In this document: positions 43,901 through 57,400 of the stretch, one piece after another
Numbering within the stretch: position 1 is the first letter of the stretch
Layout of the letters: every line of letters starts with the position of its first letter
DNA from: Dipetalonema caudispina
Taxonomy: Eukaryota > Nematoda > Chromadorea > Rhabditida > Onchocercidae
Reading direction: 5' to 3'
Assembly: GCA_013365325.1 (NCBI GenBank)
Contig: JABVXV010000027.1
Coordinates: forward strand, 310,001-374,000
DNA length: 64,000 nt
The notes under the pieces: generated by a model
Database searches by the model: none
Seen by the model: only the letters and a program-made list of their open reading frames with translations
Told to the model about the DNA's origin: nothing
Position numbers and translations under genes: made by a program

Positions 43901-45413
43901 CTTTCTAGAAAAAAAGTAAAAAAAAATTCGATTTAACAAGATAGCGTAGAAATTATTTCTTGATTTATAGATATTTTCTTGATAATAACGAATTATTGTG
44001 AGAAAATTACGGTAGTATGGATTTTTGCAAAAAGTGTTGTTCAAAGCCTCCTTTTGACATTTTGGATCTGAAACTTAGTTATGGAAAAATTAGAAAAGAT
44101 CAATGAGACCAAGAAGAAAAGACACACTAAAATGACAATATATTTGTTAGCCATAATCCAAATGACAAAAAAAAGGCACTTTGACTGGGCTTTTAAGGCT
44201 CCACAAAGTTCATATACTTCCATGTCTTTTTTTTTTCATGCTCTCATTTTAACTAATCCTTTAACTCGCAGCTTTCAATTCGTTGCGTGTTTTTTTATAC
44301 TAATGTATAGAGGCATTATTCTACACTTCTTTTCAAAATTTAATGAACTAATTGATCTGTTGAGTTTCTAATACGAAAGTTTTTCAAGGAAAACATTTGT
44401 AATTTGTAAATTTACCTTAATTTGTTTCATTTTCAATAGTGTTAATTATTCTTATCTCTTTGCTGATAAAAATGTGATTGATTTTTAAACAGATTTACTT
44501 GTTCCACCTTATTGTATGATCGATCGTTAGTTTAATCGTTGAGTGCTTAATATATCAAAAATGGCGGGTTTTATGGCAATAATTTTAGTCCTCGTTGTTG
44601 AAGTGCTCAAGCAATGGATTGATTACCTACTTTAGAATATATTTATTACTATTAAGTATTTGATTACATTTATATGATAAATGTTTTGAATGTTTACTTT
44701 AATAAATAGACTACTGCATACAATCTAATCGAAACTATTAAACTTATGCGATTTTTTTCGTCGGATATCGAAACATGATTTTGCTATAATTGTAACATTT
44801 TCAATACAATCAATATTTCAGAAGAGCAAAGTATAGAAAAAACGATTCCACTGGGGTAGTAGTAGTAATCAGACAATACTGTTTCATTTTGAAAATCGAA
44901 CAAAGCTAAATAATTACGGGAAAGTGCAAAATAGATAAGCTGTGACACAGCGCCGTACAACCGATCGCGTTCAACGTTTTTCCATTTGGAACAATTTGAA
45001 TATCAAAAGCATTGTATGGTGCAGAAGTACTAAAGCAACAATACATTACTGCTCAAAAAGGTTAGTTTTATAGCTTCTTTTACACATAAATATTAAATGT
45101 AATAAGTCATTTTTGTGCTTTTTCTTTCTGCGCCTTTCTTCATCGCCGCTGAATTTTTTTGATAAAGATAGGAAGATGGAATTGGATTTACTCAGTTCAT
45201 AATATTGTTGGATCATTTCTCTCCACTTGTCTCTCCAACTATCTTTAATTTCGTTTGGCAGCTTTTGAATTTTATTTTTCTTTAAAAGCCAAGAAGAGAG
45301 TTCGAACGCAAACTGATACAAACTTTTACCTTTTAGGCTTTTTAGCTTGGGACAAAAGATCCGAATGCTTTTGTCTTATCTTCGAAAGCGTATTCATTCC
45401 ACCACAAATCTTT

Positions 45414-45423
45414 TTAATTTTAG
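45414..45423 (+). promoter_or_regulatory. Candidate spliced-leader acceptor of the Ig/FN3 gene
   Basis: TTTAATTTTAG ends at 45423, seven bases before the ATG at 45431, with no supported coding exon upstream. This matches the position of nematode trans-splice sites. Confidence 0.45.
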
Positions 45424-45430
45424 CAAAGCA

Positions 45431-48400
45431 ATGGCGCTTGGCCTGATTATGCGGCCCATACTTCGGGTCATGTTAGTATTGTTGTTTGCGCCGTCAACAC
45501 TAAGCCAGACGTCCATCAAGTTAAATGAAATTGGAAGTTCGAATGATTTTGTTCAGAATTTACCCGGTAATTTACGCATGGAAGACATCATGCATCAAAT
45601 CAATCGGTTCAAACGAGCGGCGAAGAGTTAGTTATTGTTGAATTCATGTAAAATCAAATATAGTTAATAATTTGACAGTCGACTTCATCTCTCTTATTGA
45701 TTTAATCATTTCTATCTCTTTTGTTTTCTTTCAATTTGTATTTCCATTGACTTTTCTTATTTTTGAATGCCCTGTTTCTAATTTTTGGGACTGAGGAAAG
45801 TCCCACTATTTTGCAAGTTAGCTCACTACATTACTTGAATATCTTCGAAATAAGTCATCATTTTTTCCGAAGCAATTTACCATCCCCAATTTTAGATTTT
45901 ACAATTTAGCCAAGTTCTTCCGAGAAAAATTACGTAATATGAAATTATTTCGAAGACCTATAGGGCTATCTCAGAGCTGATAAAATTCCTTAATAGTTAA
46001 AAAATTTTTGACAACATTGTAAATTCTAAGATATTGGAGAAAACGTGCACACTTTACTAATCACTTTTAATTTACATTATATAATAAAGGGAGAACTTGG
46101 AAAGTTAAATTAGTTTCAGTTACGAAAGGCAGTGAATATATTAATTATATCACTGTCGTACTATTGATGTAAATTCTACTCCAACGTCAGCTTTGATATA
46201 TTGTTCCCATACTGAATCATTTCCTCATTAACGTGAAGCAAATAGTTTAATTAATAGCTAAGTTATAATACGAGTATGTAGTTGATATATCCTATGAATT
46301 TACATCTTTTTTATTTCGCAGTTACGCTGCAATCAGAATTTGAAAGTAACAAATGTTTTTTGAAATTCATATTTTTTAAACTGAATGCCTCATTTTTGCT
46401 AGGAAAACTTACAAGTATTTTTCAGTTGCCAACCTTATACCCTATTGAACTTACATCTCATAGAATCACAAAAGGTATTAGTGGAATTTCTAAACTCCTA
46501 GGAGGACTTGATAGCTCATTGTTTGAGCAACACATTTCCGGTGATTTTACGCGAACATCTTCTTGGATTTTTTATAGAATATTGTAATTTTGATTATCTT
46601 TTAATACAATCCTTTGCTATATGAAAATTAGCTTGCTCGGCTTCCATATCCCGCTATTGTAAATACCTTGGAATGAGAATCAAAAACTTTAACTAAACTT
46701 TTGACAAAATTGATAGCATCCTTGAACTGAGAATTACATTTATGATTTAGTAAGTGACAGGCAATGCAACAATTGATTTTGAACATTTGGAACATTTTAA
46801 ATTCATTCACCTGTTATTATCAACGTAAGATTTGAAGGTAACCGAAGAAATACTGGTATCAGCTTTCTTAATTAAGAAGAAAAGGAATTCAATAAAAAAC
46901 ACCCTCTGGGATACCTCATTTATCGCTATCGATGGAGCATGTTGAAATGTGAAATGATACTAAATTTGTGGAAAAGTGAGGGAAAGAAAATTCAACTTAA
47001 AATAATATTGCAACGGTACTTGCTTTAATGCCTCATTTATTACTGCTATCTGCTAAACTTACTAAAAACTTTAATTTGGCAAAGCTTTTATTACAATTCG
47101 ACCACAGATCGACTGTTAGTCATTTCTTATTCTCATTTTCGTTTTTCCCGAAATTTCAGGCAAAGCAATTATACTAATCATATATCAAAGAATTTTTATT
47201 CCATTGAAGAAAAGAAAGATTCTTAAATATTTTGCCAACTTTGATGTTTCTTGCTAATGTTATGGAAGTTCATTTATAGATTTTATCAAACTGGCATTGA
47301 ATTTTTCCAAAGTTGCTATTACAAGTTTAACCTCTCTCATTCTGTTTGAAATAGAAGTCCAAAGATAATTTGGAAACAAAAGGATTTTTAACTTTTTTGA
47401 ATGTACAGGTTATCCTGGCAATATCATCAAAGAATGCAGCTTGCTGAGGAAGAGAGATTCTTGGAGTGGATCAGGTAAATAAGCGAGACGGTGATGAAAT
47501 AAACAAATTTTGTCATGATTAAGAGATTTTTTTTTTTGCGTTGATACTTTGAGATAAGATTATTTCACAATTCTCTCTTTTCTTTACAACTTCTGATAAG
47601 GAAGAAACGGGCTTGAAAAACAATCCATTGTCATCCAAACACCCTTATCAATTATAAATCCGGCAGTTTCACTCTCAAAAATAAATCCATTCCTTTTTGG
47701 AAGCCTTCATACTGGGTAGATTCATTCCGGAATACTTGCCCGGTTATGATTTTCTATCATCCCGATTTCATAGCACATTTTCCTATTCCATATTCTCTTT
47801 CAAATCAGCCATACCTTTCTCCGGTTACGATCATAAGCCCAATTATCGATCGTATTTACTGTATAAACTTTTCTGTCATCCGTCAGGCTTTGACACTGTC
47901 AAAGATAGGCCTGTAATCCTCCCAGTTGATTTATGCCTTTTCTGTGAGACATTTCAGCATCATCAACCTCTTCCTTTTCTGTGCTTCTTATTGCATCCAA
48001 TTTGCATCACTTCGGACTCCCACACTCCTTTCGCACATATCCGAAGCATCAAAAACACCAGGATATGCATGACTGTAAAAAGCTTTTTAGAACAAATTTA
48101 ATTATTTCATTAAGTAGCTGTTTCTTCCTCTTCTGAATACATGGGCTGAAATTTTAGCAATATTAAAATCATCACATTGAGATTTTGAATTCCAATGAAT
48201 TTTCGTTCAGTCAACTAAATAGTTATGAATTAAAACTTTTCTTAGGCAGAGGATGTAAAAAGGCATCATAGCACAAAGCAACAGAAAATTTGTTTTCAAA
48301 AAGATGAAACTGAGTGACATTCAATGGAAGTCATGATTGGAAATTATCAATGTTAATAGAATCAAAGAAATTAACAATTTCATAGAAATAACAATAACTG

Positions 48401-51400
48401 TCAGTATTTAACAAATTCTGATAGTTTTATTCTTCTTTCTCTAAATCGTTGTGGTATTATGCCTGGATTAAGGTAGCTATGAGAAAGTTAAAATTCTTTT
48501 TTGTTTCTAATTAAATTTATTTTCATTTTTTTAATCTATCAAATGCTAAATGAGATTTAGCTCAAATTTGATTTAAATGTAATTTGAGAGTTGATTAGAT
48601 TAAAGAACTTTATTATTCTTAAAGATATTTGAATTAATGCTCTCGAAATGTTATCCTGCTTCTAAAGAGAAGCCAAAGTTTTACACTACTAACACTCTTT
48701 ATGAGTCATAATGCAAAGTTGGATGCAACCAAAGCAACCGATATTTGCAACCTTTAGAACATAGACAATATATGAAATTCTCAATTGATTTCTTGGTTTT
48801 TGAATCTGCAATTCTACTCGTAAATACAGCCTAAAACATTTCTTACAGTGGGCTAACTTATTGTCATACAGAACTTTTTGTAATTCTCGAAATTGGATGA
48901 ATGACAGGCAACTTGATTTCTGTTGCTGGTAATTGAAGATGAACTATGCTTACCTGTAAAGGACTAATTAAGGCGAAACGAAATCACCGTACGATCTTGA
49001 TTGTAAACCTATAAAAGACGAATATTTGTTAAGAAACGTCAAGCGGACTTTACTTTGATTTACGCAAAACGTATTGCCTGCCAGATCATAACAATTTCAA
49101 TCCATCATCATGCACATATATTTGAAAACATAGCTTGAAAGTGCTTATGTCAAATTCCTTAATTTGTTTAATTTTGTTAGTTATTGTCCAAAGATGTTTG
49201 TAGCATCGATGACTTTACTACAAATAATAAGTAGTTTCCACTCTTAGATTAACACTTTCAGAATTAAGATTGCTTTCGTGATTAAGTTTCCAAATATTGG
49301 AAAAATCTAACGGATTAAATTGTAAGATGAGCTAATTAATAAACATTGTAATGCAAGTTTTCGGATTATGAAATTTCACTTAAATTTTTGAATTCAAAAT
49401 CAGTGAGTAAAAAAAGAGGGTAAATCGAATGATAACACCTTCAGATTTCCCGAACTATCAGCAATCGACTGTCGTTCTGTCAATGAACGACACTGGCCGA
49501 TGTGTGGTCAGTGCTGACAAAGCTAGCCATTATTGCGGAGACATAGAAGGTTCGTGCCACCTATCATACTAATTGAAAACAGCGCCTTTTTTCTAATCCA
49601 ACAATGAATTAATGAAACTTTTTTAATAAATAAATTGAGAGAAAAGGAAAAGAATGAAAAATGAGGTAAAAAAAAAATGATAATAATTAAAATATTGTCA
49701 AAACCATGTTACTGACCATCTTCCTCGACCTATTACTTTGAATGGCTGGGTAAATTCTGAAAGTTTTGGTTATTTGTATAAGTTCCGTTATTGGTCAAAT
49801 CCTTAGTATTTTACAATTTTTTTAAGCTTTTGAATTTTGAAATGAGTATTTTGAGTAAATAAAAAGAAAATAACTTTAGTAAAGGTAGTGAAGAATCTAA
49901 ATTTCCTTCTTGTCTAAAGCATGATGAATTTTGAAGGTAAGCATTAAGTGCCGAGTAATTTTTCCATTATTGGAATTATTTGATAAATTTCTCTTGTAAT
50001 ATTTGTTACCTAAAATCTAATAAGCTTTTTTTTGACTCCTTAAAATAAAACTTGCTTTGATCGCTTCAGCACAAAATCAAACTAACTACGCAAATTTACT
50101 GATAAGAATATTGAAAATTGGGGGTGATACACATATTTGACATTCATTACTTTACTTTCCTTTTATGCCTTAAATATCCAGCCTAATATCTTGCAATGAA
50201 TTTTGTTTGGCCTTAAGCTAAGTATAAGAGGATAGAACTAAATCAGTTTGAGGATTTTCACTCTTTATATGATATGTTCAATAACTTAATTTTTATTAAT
50301 TTCTTGAATACTTCAAAATTCCTAAAAGGATTGGAAAAAAGGCGTTGCGTTGTGTTGTATGATTGTGGTGTGTATTCGGCGTCCCTTACATAATGAAATT
50401 ATAATTTATTTCATTTTTTTCTCTTTTTATGTATCATTTCAGAAATTTGCGTCGTAACACTGTTGTTGTGAACTTTGACTTTCACCCCTGCTGCAGTCAT
50501 TTCATTTTCTTTTTTTTTTTTTTTTTTGATATTCAAAACGTCATCACTTCATTTGTATGTATGCTCATTCCTTGCATGATTTTGTTTTTGAGTTCGGGGT
50601 TTTTAAGAAATTTAATTTAAAAAACGAAAGTTAAAACTGGAACCCAGGGAAAATTTGATGTGAACTTCTAATATCACTATTTTGACGAATAATGAATGTT
50701 CTTTTATAATACCCATGACACTTTGCGCCTGTTATGTCTAGAACTATTGATAATGATTTGATTTATATATCATTTTCGCCATTCGGGATTTTTCTTCGAA
50801 CACAGTAACTACAAAAAAGAGAATACCGAAATTAAAGGCATTTTGACCTTATCCGACACTCAAAAAAATCATAATATATAGTTTCATACATCAAAAAAAA
50901 AGCGCAAAAAATGACGTTTCAATTCAATCTATAAAACTTCTCCGCACTTATTCTCAATGGAAAGCCTGGCATCACTAAACTTCGAGTATTTAGTGATTGT
51001 AACCTATGTCATTTGCATTTTTTTGAAAAATTTCGGGGGGATTTTTCTGATTGTTGTGCTGCTTCTTATTATTAGAAGAAAATATTTCCTGTCATGATAT
51101 TCCATGTTACTTTTTAAATAATTATGGATGAGATAATTGATCAGGTTGAGGTGGAATGAAACGGCTAACAAATTTCATTCACTGTTTTATTTTTCACGCA
51201 CAGAAACGTGCATACATTTGATTTCCTATCGTGCATGTGCTTAAAAGGTGTTTAATTTGTACTAATTGCATGCGTACTTATTAAGTTTGTAAGAGCATCA
51301 TCAAATTACACAATTTAGTGCATGTCTTGCATAGATCTCTTCGAAGCATTTCAATATCGCTTGCAAGGATTTAGGGAATTTGAATGGATTTGAATCGCAT

Positions 51401-54400
51401 CCCGTTTAAAGAGAACCTCAGAAAGTAATTGTAATAAATTTTGACCTTTTATTTAGATGAAAAGAAAAGGAAGCGAATCCAATGCATTTGAATTACATGC
51501 GTTATGCTTTGCATTGATTGCAAATTTTGATTTGAAAAATAACAATTTCATAACAGTTTTGGAAAAGATGGAAATTTTTTCACATGAAAAGAAGTGAAAT
51601 CTAAAAAGGTAAACATTGCTGAAATCAGGATTTGCAAGCGATGCAGGCTTATCGCCATGAAACAAGCTATTTTTGCAAGTACCAGCCATTTTGCATCCAG
51701 AAAAACATCGATTCTGTAAATTTTGCAGTGACAGCACCGCCATTTCCGCCTCCCGAGGCTGGTCAGTGCCATTTTTCGTCTGAAAGTGGCCGTGAGATTT
51801 GCTGGCCACGATACGAGGATTTAGACACGACCTGCACCGATGTAGGAAGTGGTATGGTTTCGGCACCCGCTGTCAAACATGCCGCGTTAGTTGCATTGCT
51901 GTTTCTGCAAAGTATTGAACCATACTAACCTCACTACTCTAGTGGGGTCAATTCAATGAAAATGATCAACTTGAAATTCGTTAATTTTCGCTGCTGTCAA
52001 CTAACAACATAATTTTCTCATTTTAATTTTAGCATTCGTGCTATGGCATTTGTGCCACCAGATAATCTCCGGCGTCTTGTGCGACAATATTACCGTCAAA
52101 AAGGTTTACCTATTCCACGAAATACAACATTCAGCAAGAATTCATTCTTATTTGCATTATACGAATGCGATTACGGGTATGAATTTGTGGATGAAGTGAA
52201 TTCCATGTTTTGTATCAACCGTCAATGGGTTGTTACACCGCCAAAATGTCGTGGAAAAGGTAACTGCAGGCTTTCAAACTACTCAAAAATTCAATACCGA
52301 AGTACGAATTTGTTTAGGTAATTTAGTAGATGAAATAAATTGGGCAGTTTGATACGACAGTTTATAATCAGATTTGGTTTGATAATATTTACCAAATATG
52401 AACCAAACATGAAAATTAATTAACATTCCTTATTCACCAATATTGTAAACTACTTTGTTCCTTTTCAAAATATCTTTGAAGTTAATTAATGCAAATTATA
52501 AACTTTTCTCGCTTCTTCTCAAACAATTAGTGATAGTTTAAAATGTACATTTTTTTGAAGGTTTGTGTGAAGCAGACAACGGTGGATGCAGCCATTCTTG
52601 TCTATCAATTGAGGATCGAGAAGTGGAATGTCACTGTCCGCATGGATTGGTTCTTGATAGCGATAAGAAAACTTGTATCAGTAAGATTTTCCTAAAACCA
52701 TATCATCTTCTTCTTATCAAGAAAATTTATCAATTTTTTTCAAAATACTTCCATTTGAAGTTATTTCTTGGAGGGAGTACGAAAAGCATATTGAAAAGAA
52801 TATTGATCGAATTTTTGTTTCTTACAGATACAGAATGAAATAAATTCAATGCAACTTTTGCAGAATTTTGACGTTAAGATTCTTTGTTTATTTCAGAACC
52901 TATCCCAAAGAATCTGTGTCGTATTCTAAGCAGTTGTTCATGTACAGCTATTAATGAGAACCAATACTCATGTACCTGTCCAAAAGGCGAAAAATGCTTG
53001 CGTAAAAATTTCATCTTGTTCAAAAAATTACATATTTAAGACGGATCTTATCAATACTTCAATACATAATTTTTGCATTTTGATGAAAACAAACCGTACC
53101 AAGTTCAGGAAGGAGATATATCTTATGAGCATGTAATTAAATAATTAAAATTGCGAATTATACGACTCGAATTAGATTTTTTACATGAATTTCAATTCAG
53201 TGCTTCGCGGTCGACCAAAGATTTATATTGAACCGGCGGCACCATATGAAATAATGCCGGGTGGAAATTTAAATATTACATGCTCCGCAGTTTCATATCC
53301 ATTTCCACAGATATTTTGGCAACGGTAAGTTATCTTAAAATCTTAACAATTGGCTTCAAATTCATCAAAAAGCCTGTCTAATTACTTAATGCAATATACT
53401 GTCCATTAATCCATTCTGGAATAGCTTTTGCTCTGTTAACTTTGGTTTTTTATTAAAAGATGGATAGTTTGACCCCAGCTAGTAGTAAAAAGTATCTTTC
53501 TTGCTTACTTGAACTTTCCTAAAATAAAAAATATCCATTCTCCTAGGCACTGCAATATTACATTGTTTCTTTGCAGTGGTGATGAGACAGTTGAAATCGT
53601 ACCAGTAAAACCAGGAACCGTTCGAAGTGAGCAAATTCTGATTATTAAAGAGCTGTATAAAAATACTCAATTCACTTGTCACGCCAATAATTCACTCGGA
53701 AAAGCGGAACGTACAATCGAAATTGTTGTTACCGGTAGGTTTCCGATAATTTATCATTTCATTCAATCTATCAGCAATCTCATCTCATTTTAACTCCATA
53801 ATTTACAGTGATAGGAGGTGACACAAGCTGTCATACCATAATAGAAATTTCATGTTACTGAACACTTCCTTAAGTTGTAAATTTGGCACAATCACTTGCA
53901 TAAATGATATCATAACATCTTTTGAAGTTATTATTTCATTCTTAAAAATAACTCACACTATTTGAATACCACTAACTGTAGCATATCTTAGACACACCAT
54001 TTCCATCTAAAATGAAAATTTTCACAGTAAAACTTTCCTTCTACTGTTTTTGCATATTATTTCATCTTCTTGATATCTTGAAAGATACGTACCGAACATT
54101 TCATATGTCACTTTGGTTTAGTCGATAATCTGTTAGTACAGGTCCTGGATCAGCACCAATAATTCGCGGTATTGATGCTGGCCGTTCATCAGTTTATGTT
54201 CGATGGGATCCACCGGTAATTATGAATCGACCGGTTACTTCATATACAGTGTATTATACAAATAATGGTAATCAACCAATCAAAAACTGGAAGAAAGTAA
54301 ATGTTGACGGTAGGTTGTTTACAGTTTTGTTGAAAATATCAGTAGGAATAAATACTACTAAGTATATCAGATGATAAGCTTATCAAATGGTAGCAAGGAT

Positions 54401-57400
54401 ATTAGCTTCAAGAAAACGATTTAAGAACATATAATATTTATTCCTTGCTTTTATATAGAACCAAATCGTGAAGTTACGATCAAAGACCTTCGACCAAACA
54501 CTCAGTATTTCATCCGCTTACGGGCAAACGATAAACTAGGCCCAGGACGTCTCTCAAATCCAGTTTCGCTTAATACACGCAGACCAGGTAAGTCAAAAAA
54601 AAAAAATGTGTTAGACAATTGAAGCAACTGAAAATTTGAGAAAATTGAAAATTTCAAAGTTTCCTTTCGTAATTTCAGCTCTCAATTATCATTGAATCTG
54701 TCATGAACTTGATGTCGCTTTTGGTTTACATAATAAGCCAAGCAATTTCCACAAAGCTGATCATAAAAACTGCCCAGTTTTTATCACATTTAATATTCTA
54801 GCAATTAATTATCTAATGGATAGTGAATGAAAAAAAAAATGAACAGTTTGATGATTGGCATTGTAGATCTCCTTCAGATTGCTAATGTTTTACTACAGGC
54901 GGCGTTTTATATAAATGATTAAATGATCTTGATGGTAACCTTTAACATTCATTATCGAGCCACAAATCCTTCATTAAATTTAGTTAAGACAAGTGATTCG
55001 TCATTTCCAGAGCGAAAGAATAAAAATGTAAAAGATTTAAAATTAGATACAATACTTTAGAATTTCAGCAGTACGACCGCAACTATTCATTCGAGAAGGT
55101 GACACGATATATGTGGGTCCACTAAAACGGTTCAGTATCAGTTGTAATGTAACACGTGGAGACCCGTCACCTAAAATTGCTTGGTATACGAGGTACATCA
55201 ACCACGTTGAAGTTAAATTAAATTAATTAGGTTACAGATGGCTGAAATAAAATAAAATAAATAAGATGTCGCGATCTACTATTTCTTTAGGGAAAGTTAT
55301 CAAAGTGTTTTACGTTCGAAGAAAAACAAGGCAATATTATGAGATTAGTATAAGGATAACACTTACTTCTTCTACTTAGAACTTTTAAAACTTTACGAAA
55401 ACACCTTAATAAGAATCTTTAATTCTTCAGATTCTTCTGAATTCAACTGAGAAATCAATATGATTAGCTTCTTTGCAGAGCTCGACCAATCAATAAACCG
55501 CAAAAGAAAAAATTCATAACAATGGAACATGGCGGTCTGTATGAAAGCACCAATTTCTCATGTGTTGCTGAAAATGAAGCTGGTAGAACAACAAAAAGAA
55601 TACAAGTTATCGTAACTGGTAATGAATTCTGTTTTAAAGAAGTTAGCTTGGGGAAATTCATTTGGCACAAAAGTTCTAGTAAACACTTGCGTGGTGAATA
55701 GTAATTGGTCTAACTTATGTTATTACTTGATTAATACAGGACCAACATCTCCCGAACGGATACGATACCAAATTCATGGTAATAATGTTGATTTACAATG
55801 GGAACCACCACGTATCACAAACGGACCACTGAAAGATTATGATGTCAGTATTTTCATGATAATGTATAAAAATTCTCTAAAAAATTGTAATCTCTGACGA
55901 TGAGTAGTAGTATTTGAATTAATTCCCAAATGTTAAATATAATTTTAATTTAAAATATGAAATAAATTTTTTTAAACTCTTCAATAAGTAAAGATTACAG
56001 GTATTATACACGGACAATCCCAATTTACCGGAAGAACATTGGGAAGTTGCAAAAGCAGGAAGTCCAGATGCACGTTCCTTACGGATATCAAATCTGAAAG
56101 AAAAGAAAGATTACACGTTTAAAATACGAGCGCACAATGAATTGGGTCCTGGTCTGTTCAGTGATCAATTCACTTTAACAACTTGGCTTGCTGGTTTGTG
56201 AACTTTTGTTCTACTTTGATATTATCAATTTTTATCATTTTCAAATAATAGAAATAAAAAAGGAAAATGAAATAGCAAAATATTGTAAAGAAAGAGAATT
56301 GATTATAGCTCGTCCACCAGTTGTAACGATCACTCCTGCTGAAAAGATAACAAAAGATCCAAGCAATGAGGAACTCGTTTTTGAATGTGAAGCGATTGGT
56401 GTACCGAGGCCAAAGATACTATGGCTATGGAGCGGTGGCCTGGTTGAAGACGGAAAGGTTAGTTTATTAATTTTCAATTACAAAGATTTGATTATGTTTT
56501 TCCCTGGATTGATGATGTCATGCAATATTACAATGACATATGAAAGCCAACGTGATGATACATTTTCTGAACTAATAAAGCATTATGCATCAGATTCTCA
56601 GAATGTTATGGCATCATATATATATATATATATATATGCAGTGAACTTTGTAGAATGAATTTCGCATTTATGATGTCACACCACCAGATGCACAGGATCG
56701 ATCTAACAGCAAACTGATTGCTGAAAAGACAAATAGAGCTGGAGTAGCTACATGTCAAGCTGTCAATGCTCATGGTTTGTTATTTTTTCATTGTAAAAAG
56801 TGGAAATTTCTTTTAGCCAATTAATATCCATTTTGGAATATTTAATGTTTTTAAGAACTCTTGAAAATCCTGCGATATTGCAATTTATTTCCAATAATAT
56901 TTAATTTAGCATGAATAAAAGATAGAAATATTTCCAGAAAAAAAAAAAACAATCATTTTTCATTAATATTATTAATATGTCTTTCCTTCATAGGTTCGGA
57001 TGAAAAGCGTACGGAAGTGAAGATCATTGGACCTGGAAGTCCACCTCGTGATATCTCAACAGTTCCACTTACAAATGGCTTTAAAGTTTCTTGGAATCCG
57101 CCAAAACATCCAAACGGGAAGATTACAGTAAGCATATAATCTTTTCTAGTTTCCGAAAATTTCAAAAGATTTACTATACAAATTAATCTTGTATGTAGTA
57201 AAATAATGACAAATCTCACCGAGTATTTACCTTGAGAAGAGCTTGGATAAGCATAAATCCGCCAGATAATTTGTAAAAGGGCTTAGAAGAGAAATTAAAA
57301 GGTCGACATATCAAGTTGCTTTATTTTGAATAGCGAAATTTAGAAAGTTCAATAAGTTGTAAATTTCAGCGTTATATTATTTACTACACGAAAAATCCAG

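Larger units (their letters stand above)
26283..45422. other. About 19 kb gene-poor A+T-rich region
   Basis: I cannot support any gene here. Open frames of 60-108 codons occur (for example 26555-26881, 31951-32223, 38815-39114, 43123-43356), but none has a recognisable domain, and their composition follows the local A+T bias. The region contains long A or T runs, one GT microsatellite, a short tandem duplication, a pair of adjacent perfect hairpins and a larger imperfect inverted repeat, annotated separately. It is upstream of the giant Ig/FN3 gene and may hold its regulatory sequence, non-coding RNA genes or undetected small exons. Confidence 0.6.

Noticed and set aside
47697..48101. 134-codon frame in intron 1 of the Ig/FN3 gene
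   Set aside because: Composition is higher in C, but no domain is seen and no acceptor/donor pair fits the flanking phase-1 exons.
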